Made by a program: the position numbers and the translations under genes | Shown: one piece after another, positions 53,578-61,624 of the stretch | How the letters are laid out: each line of letters starts with the position of its first letter | Numbering within the stretch: the first letter of the stretch is position 1 | From: Megamonas sp. UBA1796 | GTDB taxonomy: Bacteria; Bacillota; Negativicutes; Selenomonadales; Selenomonadaceae | Assembly (NCBI GenBank): GCA_002319795.1 | Contig: DCFU01000004.1 | Location: 30,235-94,234 of the forward strand | Direction of reading: 5' to 3' | DNA length: 64,000 nt | Notes under the pieces: generated by a model | The model's database searches: none | Seen by the model: only the letters and a program-made list of their open reading frames with translations | What the model was told of the DNA's origin: nothing

Positions 53578-53790
53578 TTAATCGTCTACACCTACCATGA
53601 CAGATGTAGCTTTAACTAAAGCATATACATCCTTGCCTACCTTAAGTTCTAATTCCTTAACGGCATTGAGTGAGATTGTAGCTTGCATAACCTCTCCACT
53701 GCGAATTTCAATTCCTACAATAGCATTGACAGCGCCCTCCTGAATCGAAACAACTTTTCCCTTTAGCTGATTTCTTGCACTGATTTTCAT
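53578..53790 (-). CDS. mop: Molybdate-binding protein (Mop/molbindin, TOBE domain)
   Basis: A 70-residue single-domain TOBE (Mop) protein: MKISARNQLKGKVVSIQEGA, NAIVGIEI, the ATISLNAVKELELKVGKDVYALVKATSVM oligomer core. Molbindins form hexamers that store molybdate or tungstate. ATG 53790 has GGGAG nine bases upstream; the open frame continues to 54012 but without a site. No molybdate transporter lies in the window. Confidence 0.9.
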   Translation of the reverse strand: MKISARNQLKGKVVSIQEGAVNAIVGIEIRSGEVMQATISLNAVKELELKVGKDVYALVKATSVMVGVDD

Positions 53791-53987
53791 AAGTAACCGC
53801 TCCCTTTCTATAAATCTATGAAACGACAAAGGTAACCTATTGTTTATTTCTTGAACTATAGAGAAACTCCTGCTTTTTATTTGGCCTTGCAACATAAAAA
53901 AAATTATTCTATCTTTTATGTTGCTCCATGTCGAAGCAAGACATGCCATTACCTGACTGCATTGCGTATAAAACCATCTAGTTTTAG

Positions 53988-54248
53988 TCAATAAATATGA
54001 TACTTCTTCCATGGAATTTGTTGTAAACTAACACTTTTTAAAAATTCTACTATATCTTTACGTCCAAAATAATGTGGCCTGCCACTATGATCCTGCGACA
54101 TGAGGATGATGGGCATATTAGGGAAAAACGGGGAAATCTCTTGTCGAAAAGCCATCATACGTGCCGTATATTGTGTAATTACAGGCTTTACAGAAATGAT
54201 AGCAAACGTCACACCCTGTTCAATAATTACAGCACCATGGATTACCAT
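53988..54248 (-). CDS. Conserved-looking small protein (86 aa)
   Basis: Not assigned. ATG 54248 has a good AAAGGAG site eight bases upstream, and the 86 residues have balanced composition: VIHGAVIIEQGVTFAIISVK, then AFRQEISPFFPNMPIILMSQD and GRPHYFGRKDIVEFLKSV. The middle looks like a compact alpha/beta fold with a regulator-like PNMPIILMSQD strand-loop, similar to a response-regulator tail, and the GRPHYFGRKDIVEFL segment to a small nucleic-acid binding end; both are inference. It is 197 bp ahead of mop, so co-transcription is possible. No signal peptide or membrane segment. Confidence 0.6.
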   Translation of the reverse strand: MVIHGAVIIEQGVTFAIISVKPVITQYTARMMAFRQEISPFFPNMPIILMSQDHSGRPHYFGRKDIVEFLKSVSLQQIPWKKYHIY

Positions 54249-54577
54249 CCTCACATCTCCTTTACATACTAAATTGCTATATTTAATGTATACAACACGA
54301 ATCTAATTTTCACCTTATAAATAAATTCAGTTTCATTCAGGCGTATACGATGCACCTGAAAATGATTGAAAATTCTCGCTGCAGTTTGAATGTAGTATGA
54401 TATCTAATATAAATAGCTTGGACTAGTGTAAAATAATTTTTCAAAAGTCCGGCTTTTGTGTAATAAAATAAAAAGTGCTTCCATCTATGAAAATTATATC
54501 ACAAATGGAAGCATTTTTTATTATTTAGTAAGAATTATCAAGCCGCTATTAAAAGTCTAAAGTTGATACAATCAACT
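54249..54577. other. AT-rich intergenic region with nifJ terminator
   Basis: About 330 bp without a gene. It includes the nifJ terminator (54470-54519) and the promoter region of the 86-aa gene (TATACATTAAATATAGC near 54285 on the minus strand). Nothing else stands out. Confidence 0.45.
54470..54519. terminator. Terminator of nifJ
   Basis: TGCTTCCAT (54476-54484) and ATGGAAGCA (54505-54513) pair perfectly around 20 nt, with T-runs on both sides, 60 nt past the nifJ stop. Confidence 0.7.
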
Positions 54578-57500
54578 TTATTCCTTTCCAGCCAGCTTTT
54601 TATAACCTGCAAGTCTGTTCTTGGCATCTTTTTCCGTCTTCTGATAAAGTGCTTCTGCCGTATCAGGGAAAGCACGTTTAAGAGAAGAATACCGGACTTC
54701 ACCTTGCAGGAATTCCTGGAACTTGCTGTAATCCGGTTCTTTAGAATCAAGCGAGAATGGATTTTTATCTGTATCAACCAGTTCAGGATTAAAGCGATAA
54801 TTTGCCCAGTAACCAGCTTCAACAGCACGCTGTGCTTCCATATGGCTCTTGCCCATGCCAATGCGGATACCATGGTTGATACACGGAGCATAAGCGATAA
54901 TAAGAGAAGGTCCCTTATAAGCTTCAGCTTCAGCAATGGCTTTGAGTGTCTGATTCTTATCAGCGCCCATAGCAATCTGTGCTACATAAACATAGCCATA
55001 ACTCATAGCCATCATGCCAAGGTCCTTTTTCTTCGTTTTCTTGCCGGTTGCAGCGAACTGCGCAATGGCTGCCGTAGGAGTTGATTTTGAGGACTGCCCG
55101 CCTGTATTCGAATATACTTCGGTATCGAGAACAAGGACATTGACATCTTCTCCTGAAGCAAGAACATGATCTAAACCGCCATAACCAATATCATACGCCC
55201 AGCCGTCACCACCGAATATCCATTGCGAACGTTTAATGAAGAAGTCCTTGTTCGCATAAATCTTATTCAGAAGTTCATCTGAGCCTTTTTCTGTTTCTAA
55301 AAGCTTTACTAGTTTATCTGAACGGTCCACCGTGCCTTCACCATCAGACAAATGTTCATTCCAGTCTTTCATGGCAGCCTGCAAGGCGCTGCTCCCCTTA
55401 CCGGCTTCAATAGCAGCAGCAACATCAGCAGCAACTGCATCACGTACAGCCTTTGTACCAAGGAACATACCAAAGCCAAATTCAGCATTATCTTCAAATA
55501 AAGAGTTTGCCCAAGCCGGACCTCTGCCTTTTGCATTCGTTGTATAAGGCATAGCAGGTGCAGCAGCTCCCCAGATAGAAGAACAGCCAGTTGCGTTAGA
55601 AATCATCATACGCTCGCCATAAAGCTGTGTAATGAGTTTAGCATACGGTGTTTCGCCACAACCTGCGCATGCACCGGAGAACTCAAGCAACGGTTTTTCA
55701 AACTGACTTCCCTTAACCGTGTTCTTATTCATTGGATTGGTTTTCGGTGCTACCTTGTTTACACCATAATCAAAATTCTGCTGCTTATCAAGCTGCGTAG
55801 CAATCGGCTTCATCACAAGGGCTTTTCCCTTTGGAGCCGGGCAAACCTGTGCGCAGTTACCACAACCAGCACAATCCAATGCAGAAACGACCATAGTATA
55901 ATTGAGTCCTTTTGCACCTATTGCAGGGTTAAATGCCATAGTAGACGGAGCGGCTGCTTTTTCTTCGTCCGTCGTAAGCACTGGGCGAATAGCAGCATGC
56001 GGGCATACAAATGAGCACTGATTACACTGAATACAATTCTCAGGCTGCCACTCCGGTACATTGATAGCAATACCACGCTTCTCATAAGCAGAGCCGCCAA
56101 CCGGGAATGTACCATCTTCCATGCCATTTTTAAAAGTACTGACTGGCAATTTCTCGCCTTCCTGACGGTTCATGACATTCTGTATCTTCTCAATGAATGC
56201 AGGAGCATCGGATGATTTCAAGCCGGCATCCTTCGCATCTTTCCACGCAGCCGGAACACTTACTTTATGAATTGCCTCAATGCCCTTGTCTATAGCACCA
56301 TTATTCATATCTACGATTTTCTGGCCCTTCTTGCCGTAAGAAGTGACCACAGCGTCTTTAAGATATTGAACCGCCGTATCAATAGGAATAATATTAGCCA
56401 GTTTAAAGAAAGCTGACTGCATCACCATATTGAATCGTCCGCCAAGACCCAGTCCCTGAGCGATCTCCACTGCATTCACCGTATAGAAATTAATTGCTTT
56501 ATTTGCTATACAACGTTTCATAGCAGCTGGCAAATGCTCATCGAGTTCTTTATCGGACCATGTTGTATTTAGAAGGAATGTTCCACCATTTTTAATACCT
56601 GCCAACAAGTCATATTTATTAGTATAGGACTGCTGCGAACAGGAAATAAAATTTGCTTTATTAATAAGATACGGAGAATCAATTGGTGATTTGCCAAAGC
56701 GCAAATGCGACATTGTAATACCACCGGATTTTTTGGAATCATAAGCAAAATAAGCTTGTGCGTACATATCCGTCTTATCGCCAATAATCTTGATGGCACT
56801 CTTATTGGCACCAACAGTGCCATCGGACCCAAGGCCCCAGAACTTGCAGGCTGTCGTTCCTTCCGGTGTCATATCGACATCTTCCGGATATGGAGCCAGC
56901 GACGTCTTCGTTACATCATCTTCAATACCAATTGTGAAATTATGCTTTGGAGCATCCTTTTTAAGTTCTTCATAAACTGCCAGAATCTGATCCGGGGTTA
57001 CATCTTTACCGCCAAGACCATAACGGCCTCCGACAATAAGCGGCCTGCTATCAGAACTATAATATGCTGCTTGTACATCCAAATAGAGCGGCTCACCAAT
57101 GGCTCCAATCTCTTTCGTCCTGTCGAGAACTGCAACCTTCTTGACTGTCTTTGGTAAATATTTGAAGAAGTGCTCGATAGAGAATGGCCGATAAAGATGC
57201 ACACTCAAAACGCCAACTTTTTCACCCTTGGCATTCAAATAGTCAACAGCTTCATTTACCGTCTCGCAGACAGAGCCCATAGCAATAATCAGACGCTCAG
57301 CATCTGCCGCACCATGATAGTCAAACAGATGGTATTCACGCCCTGTGATTTTTGCAATCTGTGCCATAGTATCTTCAACAAGCTGCGGAATAGCTTCATA
57401 ATAATCATTGACAGACTCACGTTCCTGGAAATAGATATCCGGATTCTGGTTCGTACCACGAACTACCGGGTGATCTGGGTTCAATGCTCTATGACGGAAA

Positions 57501-58105
57501 GCTTCAACGGCATCATGATCTAAAATTGGTTCAAGGTCTGCATAATCAATCATTTCAATCTTTTGGATCTCATGCGATGTACGGAAACCATCAAAGAAGT
57601 TAATGAACGGTACACGCCCTTTGATGGCTACTAAATGCGCTACAGCAGCTAAATCCATAACCTGCTGCACACTGGTTTCTGCCAACATTGCACAACCAGT
57701 CTGTCGCGCGGCCATGACATCCTGATGATCACCAAAGATATTCAGGGATGAAGTAGCAAGTGCACGAGCACTTACATGAAACACTCCTGGTAAAAGTTCA
57801 CCAGAAATTTTATACATATTTGGAATCATCAATAAAAGACCCTGTGATGCTGTATAGGTCGTAGTCAGAGCCCCCGCTTGCAAGGAACCGTGTACTGCGC
57901 CAGCTGCACCAGCTTCAGACTGAAGCTCGATGACACGAACCTTTTGCCCAAAAAGATTCTTTGCACCTTTGGCAGCCATTTCATCGACATGTTCTGCCAT
58001 TGGCGATGATGGCGTTATCGGGTAAATTGCAGCCACATCCGTAAAAGCATAGGAGATATAGGCAGCAGCGGTATTACCATCCATTGTTTTCATTTTTTTG
58101 CTCAT
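54578..58105 (-). CDS. nifJ: Pyruvate:ferredoxin (flavodoxin) oxidoreductase
   Basis: A single-chain PFOR of 1175 residues that oxidises pyruvate to acetyl-CoA, CO2 and reduced ferredoxin, the central fermentation step in anaerobes. Domain I has the YPITPSSPMAEH TPP/CoA start; domain V holds two [4Fe-4S] motifs, CIQCNQCSFVCPHAAI and CAGCGNCAQVCPAPKG (about 690-760); the proximal cluster is in GACAGCGETPYAKL, and the TPP motif in FGGDGWAYDIGYGGL. Complete. GGGGAG before the ATG. A promoter about 165 bp upstream. Confidence 0.97.
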   Translation of the reverse strand: MSKKMKTMDGNTAAAYISYAFTDVAAIYPITPSSPMAEHVDEMAAKGAKNLFGQKVRVIELQSEAGAAGAVHGSLQAGALTTTYTASQGLLLMIPNMYKISGELLPGVFHVSARALATSSLNIFGDHQDVMAARQTGCAMLAETSVQQVMDLAAVAHLVAIKGRVPFINFFDGFRTSHEIQKIEMIDYADLEPILDHDAVEAFRHRALNPDHPVVRGTNQNPDIYFQERESVNDYYEAIPQLVEDTMAQIAKITGREYHLFDYHGAADAERLIIAMGSVCETVNEAVDYLNAKGEKVGVLSVHLYRPFSIEHFFKYLPKTVKKVAVLDRTKEIGAIGEPLYLDVQAAYYSSDSRPLIVGGRYGLGGKDVTPDQILAVYEELKKDAPKHNFTIGIEDDVTKTSLAPYPEDVDMTPEGTTACKFWGLGSDGTVGANKSAIKIIGDKTDMYAQAYFAYDSKKSGGITMSHLRFGKSPIDSPYLINKANFISCSQQSYTNKYDLLAGIKNGGTFLLNTTWSDKELDEHLPAAMKRCIANKAINFYTVNAVEIAQGLGLGGRFNMVMQSAFFKLANIIPIDTAVQYLKDAVVTSYGKKGQKIVDMNNGAIDKGIEAIHKVSVPAAWKDAKDAGLKSSDAPAFIEKIQNVMNRQEGEKLPVSTFKNGMEDGTFPVGGSAYEKRGIAINVPEWQPENCIQCNQCSFVCPHAAIRPVLTTDEEKAAAPSTMAFNPAIGAKGLNYTMVVSALDCAGCGNCAQVCPAPKGKALVMKPIATQLDKQQNFDYGVNKVAPKTNPMNKNTVKGSQFEKPLLEFSGACAGCGETPYAKLITQLYGERMMISNATGCSSIWGAAAPAMPYTTNAKGRGPAWANSLFEDNAEFGFGMFLGTKAVRDAVAADVAAAIEAGKGSSALQAAMKDWNEHLSDGEGTVDRSDKLVKLLETEKGSDELLNKIYANKDFFIKRSQWIFGGDGWAYDIGYGGLDHVLASGEDVNVLVLDTEVYSNTGGQSSKSTPTAAIAQFAATGKKTKKKDLGMMAMSYGYVYVAQIAMGADKNQTLKAIAEAEAYKGPSLIIAYAPCINHGIRIGMGKSHMEAQRAVEAGYWANYRFNPELVDTDKNPFSLDSKEPDYSKFQEFLQGEVRYSSLKRAFPDTAEALYQKTEKDAKNRLAGYKKLAGKE

Positions 58106-58275
58106 GTTTTGTATTGCTCCCCTCTTTTAAGAACTTCTTTAAAACTTACAGAATTGCCTAATCTCATTGCAAATTAAAATATGCAACATGATATTTATGC
58201 ATATTTATAAATAAAATCTGATATATTATGCATCATCAACATAGAAAGCAAATCTGAAGTTCCCATCCAAGTGAT

Positions 58276-58317
58276 ATTATACACCGTCCATAAACAATTG
58301 TAAATAAGAAACAATTG
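58276..58317 (-). promoter_or_regulatory. nifJ promoter with a CAATTGT dyad at the -35 box
   Basis: Leftward, TTTACA (58304-58299), a 17-bp spacer and TATAAT (58281-58276) make a good promoter. The -35 box is flanked by a perfect inverted repeat, CAATTGT (58295-58301) and ACAATTG (58311-58317) with a 9-bp spacer, a plausible repressor or activator operator. The leader is about 165 nt. Confidence 0.65.
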
Positions 58318-58324
58318 CTCAAAA

Positions 58325-58362
58325 TCAAAAAGAAGTTTGCACACTTTTTCACGCAAACTCCT
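58325..58362 (-). terminator. Terminator of the amino acid permease gene
   Basis: AGAAGTTTGC (58331-58340) and GCAAACTCCT (58353-58362) form a 10-bp stem (one G-U leftward) with a T-run, 90 nt past the permease stop. Confidence 0.7.
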
Positions 58363-58451
58363 TAATATATGTAAAATTAATCTTAATATAAGTTCTTATA
58401 AATATTGTATGCAAAGAATTTTTATACAAACATTACAATAATGATTATTAT

Positions 58452-59840
58452 CTATTGCTTAGGCTTGTTTTCTTTACTATGTGAAAATCCATAAGCAAAA
58501 TAGATAATAATGCCTATAATACTCCATATGAAAAACCTTTCCCATGTCATAACAGAAAGGTTATACATAATATACGTACAGCTTATAACAGCTAAAGTTC
58601 CTATAAAATAAATTGCTGGGCAACGAAAAGGCCTATGGGCCTCTGGTGCAATTCTGCGCATTATCATAGCCCCTATGCATGATATAATAAATGCAAATAA
58701 TGTGCCTATACTACACATTTCAGCAACAATATTAATTGGCGTAAATCCACTAATAACCGCGACGGTACATCCAACCATAATAGTAATACGATGTGGTGTA
58801 GCATAACGGGGATGTATTTTACAAATGGATTGTGGAATCAACCCATCCCGTGACATAGAAAAAAAAGCTCTTGTCTGTGCATACATCATGACAAGCAAAA
58901 CTGTAGTAAGGCCGGCAACGGCACCCGTCCCTACAAGTGCTGAACCAAACCGATAACCAAGAGCACGCAGTACATAGGCTACAGGCTCGGCATTATTCAG
59001 TTCTTCATAAGGTACATTCCCTGTCATTACAGCTGTAACAGAAATATACAGAACTGTACAAACAATCAATGAGCCAATAATGCCAAGAGGCATATCCCTT
59101 GAGGGATTTTTAGTTTCTTCAGCAGCCGTGGATATTGCGTCAAATCCCAGATAAGCAAAGAAAATAAATGCTGCGCCAGCAGAGACCCCTGCAAAACCAA
59201 AAGGCATGAACGGTTCCCAATTCGCCGTATCAACCGATGGACCAGCCAAAAAAAGAAAAATAAAAATGGCAATTAATTTAATAAAAACCAAGAGCTTGGT
59301 CACGGTCGCGCTCTCATGTACCCCCCTAATCAGCAAATATGTTAAAAAAAGTGTTATGAGCATTGCTGGCAGATTCACCAATCCCCCATCTGCTGGAACA
59401 GCTGTCCAAGTTTTGGAAAGTTCAATCCCAGCCGATTTCAATAAACCAACCACATAAGCGGACCAACCACCAGCCACAGCACTAGCACCTACTGTGTACT
59501 CCAGTACAATATTCCAGCCAACCAGCCAGGCAAAAAATTCACCAACAGAAGCATATGCATAAGCATATGAGCTGCCTGCTACTGGCACCATCGCCGCCAA
59601 CTCCGAATATGCCATACTTACGAACCCGCAAGTAATACTTGCAATAAGAAACGACAACATCAGCGCCGGGCCTGCATATTTTGCTGCTGCTACACCCGTA
59701 AGTACAAATATTCCTGTTCCTACTATAACGCCAACACCAAGCATGATAACATCCAACGTTCCTAAGGAACGTTTCAGCTGGGAACGTTGCGCATCTATTT
59801 GATAATCAGCGATGCTTTTCCTGCGAAAGATATTCAACAT
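58452..59840 (-). CDS. APC-family amino acid permease
   Basis: A 462-residue transporter with 12 transmembrane segments of the amino-acid/polyamine/organocation family. LGTLDVIMLGVGVIVGTGIF near the start (the substrate-binding GxG motif), FAYLGFDAISTAAEETKNPSRD in TM6 and the RDGLIPQ loop match the cationic-amino-acid (CAT/YhdG) branch. The substrate is unproven. AGGGGG precedes the ATG. Single-gene unit between terminators. Confidence 0.9.
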   Translation of the reverse strand: MLNIFRRKSIADYQIDAQRSQLKRSLGTLDVIMLGVGVIVGTGIFVLTGVAAAKYAGPALMLSFLIASITCGFVSMAYSELAAMVPVAGSSYAYAYASVGEFFAWLVGWNIVLEYTVGASAVAGGWSAYVVGLLKSAGIELSKTWTAVPADGGLVNLPAMLITLFLTYLLIRGVHESATVTKLLVFIKLIAIFIFLFLAGPSVDTANWEPFMPFGFAGVSAGAAFIFFAYLGFDAISTAAEETKNPSRDMPLGIIGSLIVCTVLYISVTAVMTGNVPYEELNNAEPVAYVLRALGYRFGSALVGTGAVAGLTTVLLVMMYAQTRAFFSMSRDGLIPQSICKIHPRYATPHRITIMVGCTVAVISGFTPINIVAEMCSIGTLFAFIISCIGAMIMRRIAPEAHRPFRCPAIYFIGTLAVISCTYIMYNLSVMTWERFFIWSIIGIIIYFAYGFSHSKENKPKQ

Positions 59841-59930
59841 AAATTCCCCCTAAAAATATTTATAATACCAACAAGTATACAGTATAACATAATCTATTCT
59901 ATCTGCCTATAAATTATTCGCGCAAAAAAA

Positions 59931-59967
59931 GCCTGTGATACACACCCTTATGGCACATATCACAGGC
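59931..59967 (-). terminator. Terminator of the lon-engB-ahbAB unit
   Basis: GCCTGTGATA (59931-59940) pairs perfectly with TATCACAGGC (59958-59967); leftward the stem runs into TTTTTTTGCG. It starts 17 nt after the ahbB stop. Confidence 0.85.
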
Positions 59968-59983
59968 GCAAAACATATTTTTA

Positions 59984-60472
59984 TTAAAATATATTTGCAT
60001 TCTCATCTTCACAAAAATAACGCATACTCGTTTTTTTCCACTCTTTTACGCTAAATAACATGACCCGGCTTGATATCCCATTTTGGCTCCCAAGTGTGTC
60101 GGCAATCTGCTCACACTCCTTCCGGCTATGTCCATGTATCATAGTATAAAGATTATATGGCCATCCCGGATGGACATCACGATCATAGCAGTGTGATACT
60201 GCCGCATTACTGCTCATATTCGCAGCAATCAAGTCCATACTATCAATCGGAACCTTCCATGCACATAAAGCATTTGCAGCATATCCTACCTCACGATGCT
60301 GCAATACTGCCCCCATTTTTCGGATTTTTCCCTTCGCCTTTAACTCCTGCAGGCGCCGTAGAAGTTCTTCCTCTGAAATATTGATTTTTTGCGCCAAGGC
60401 TTTATACGGCTCATGCACGAGTGGAAACTCATCCTGCATAACCCGTATGACCTGCTTATCCAATGCATCCAT
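59984..60472 (-). CDS. ahbB: Siroheme decarboxylase subunit AhbB (Lrp/AsnC-fold)
   Basis: A 162-residue AsnC/Lrp-fold protein of the siroheme decarboxylase (NirDL/Ahb) family: an N-terminal HTH (LAQKINISEEELLRRLQELK, about residues 26-45) and an RAM-like domain with VGYAANALCAWKVP, SHCYDRDVHPGWPYNLYTMIHG and SSRVMLFSVKEWKK. The pair AhbA/AhbB decarboxylates siroheme to didecarboxysiroheme on the way to heme (or heme d1) in anaerobes. It follows ahbA by 10 bp. It could be read as a transcriptional regulator, but the HCYDR/PYNLYTM motif favours the enzyme. Confidence 0.85.
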   Translation of the reverse strand: MDALDKQVIRVMQDEFPLVHEPYKALAQKINISEEELLRRLQELKAKGKIRKMGAVLQHREVGYAANALCAWKVPIDSMDLIAANMSSNAAVSHCYDRDVHPGWPYNLYTMIHGHSRKECEQIADTLGSQNGISSRVMLFSVKEWKKTSMRYFCEDENANIF

Positions 60473-60482
60473 GTTCTATCAC

Positions 60483-60935
60483 CTATTTCAAATTAAATTG
60501 TACATTGATTTTGTATTTTTTTCTTGAAACAAGGCTCATCATATCCTCAACACCAGGTAATGAACGAATTTCCGCCAAAATTTTTTCACAAAGTTGCCTA
60601 TCCGGCGTAAGTAAAGTGAACCAAAGATTATAACGGCCTTCGCGCTCATAATTATGCGTTGCTCCTGGATAGCGGTTAATAGCCGACGCAACAAAAGATA
60701 TATTGGATGGTTGAACTCGCAAGGCGACAAGCGTGCCCTGATAGCCGAGTTTATTGGAATCGAAGAATGGTCCCACGCGGCGCAGATATCCAGCATTTTT
60801 CAGTTCCTGCAAACGATGCAGCACCGTATTTTCATCAGACCCTAGTTGCGCAGCGAGCTCTGCAAATGGATGATGACAAATTGGAAGTTTCGCTTGCAAT
60901 AAATTTAACAAAGCTTTGTCAAAAGCTGTAAGCAT
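60483..60935 (-). CDS. ahbA: Siroheme decarboxylase subunit AhbA (Lrp/AsnC-fold)
   Basis: A 150-residue partner of AhbB with the same fold: an HTH (LAAQLGSDENTVLHRLQELK) and a sensor-like domain carrying GATHNYEREGRYNLWFTLLTP, the AhbA-type counterpart of the AhbB motif. ATG 60935 has AAAGGG eight bases upstream; the longer frame to 60968 has no site. The downstream enzymes AhbC and AhbD are not in the window. Located 64 bp after engB and probably co-transcribed with lon-engB. Confidence 0.85.
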   Translation of the reverse strand: MLTAFDKALLNLLQAKLPICHHPFAELAAQLGSDENTVLHRLQELKNAGYLRRVGPFFDSNKLGYQGTLVALRVQPSNISFVASAINRYPGATHNYEREGRYNLWFTLLTPDRQLCEKILAEIRSLPGVEDMMSLVSRKKYKINVQFNLK

Positions 60936-60999
60936 GATCAAACCCTTTCTATCGGCTATATAACTCATATGGCAATAACCGATCCTTATCTGTTTGACC

Positions 61000-61623
61000 C
61001 TATTGTATCAAAACATTACCTATAACGTCAAGCAATTCTGAACGCCCTTCATTTTTTACCGAAGAATATTGCAGTACATCTATGTCTGATATCCCAAGTT
61101 TTTCCCTTATAGAAGCTATATTCTTTTCACAAATACGCTTTCCAATTTTATCTGCTTTGGTTGCGATAACAAGAACAGCTATTTCATGCCGGACGAGCCA
61201 ACGAAACATATCAATATCTGCTGGCATAGGTTCATGACGAATATCGATCAGCTGACAAACAAATTGCAATTCACGTGATGATAGCAGATATTCTTCAATA
61301 AATTTAGACCAGATTTTTCGTTTTTCTTTGCCAGTTTTCGCATATCCATAGCCTGGAAGATCTACCAGATAAAACGTCTGCCGTTCTTCTACATCTTTGA
61401 TTTTTGCACCAATTTCATAAAAATTAATTGTTTGCGTCTTGCCCGGCTGACCGCTAACACGGGCCAGATTCTTTACCCGAACAAGAGAATTGATCAAAGA
61501 GGACTTCCCTACGTTAGAACGACCCATGAAAACAATTTCCTTCCTTGTTGGTGAAGGGTACTGTTCCTTACATACTGCAGATGCAATATATTGTCCTTGC
61601 GTTATAATAACTCTTTCCTGCAT
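61000..61623 (-). CDS. engB: Ribosome biogenesis GTPase EngB (YsxC/YihA)
   Basis: A 207-residue essential GTPase for 50S subunit assembly: G1 GRSNVGKSSLINSL (about residues 33-46), G3 DLPGYGYAK, G4 ATKADK. ATG 61623 with GGAGAG five bases upstream; the longer start at 61641 would overlap lon by 17 bp. It begins 1 bp after the lon stop, the usual lon-engB order in Firmicutes. Confidence 0.96.
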   Translation of the reverse strand: MQERVIITQGQYIASAVCKEQYPSPTRKEIVFMGRSNVGKSSLINSLVRVKNLARVSGQPGKTQTINFYEIGAKIKDVEERQTFYLVDLPGYGYAKTGKEKRKIWSKFIEEYLLSSRELQFVCQLIDIRHEPMPADIDMFRWLVRHEIAVLVIATKADKIGKRICEKNIASIREKLGISDIDVLQYSSVKNEGRSELLDVIGNVLIQ

Positions 61624-61624
61624 A

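Noticed and set aside
53379..53600. 73-codon rightward frame
   Set aside because: Starts inside the terminator hairpin and overlaps the end of mop; no ribosome binding site.
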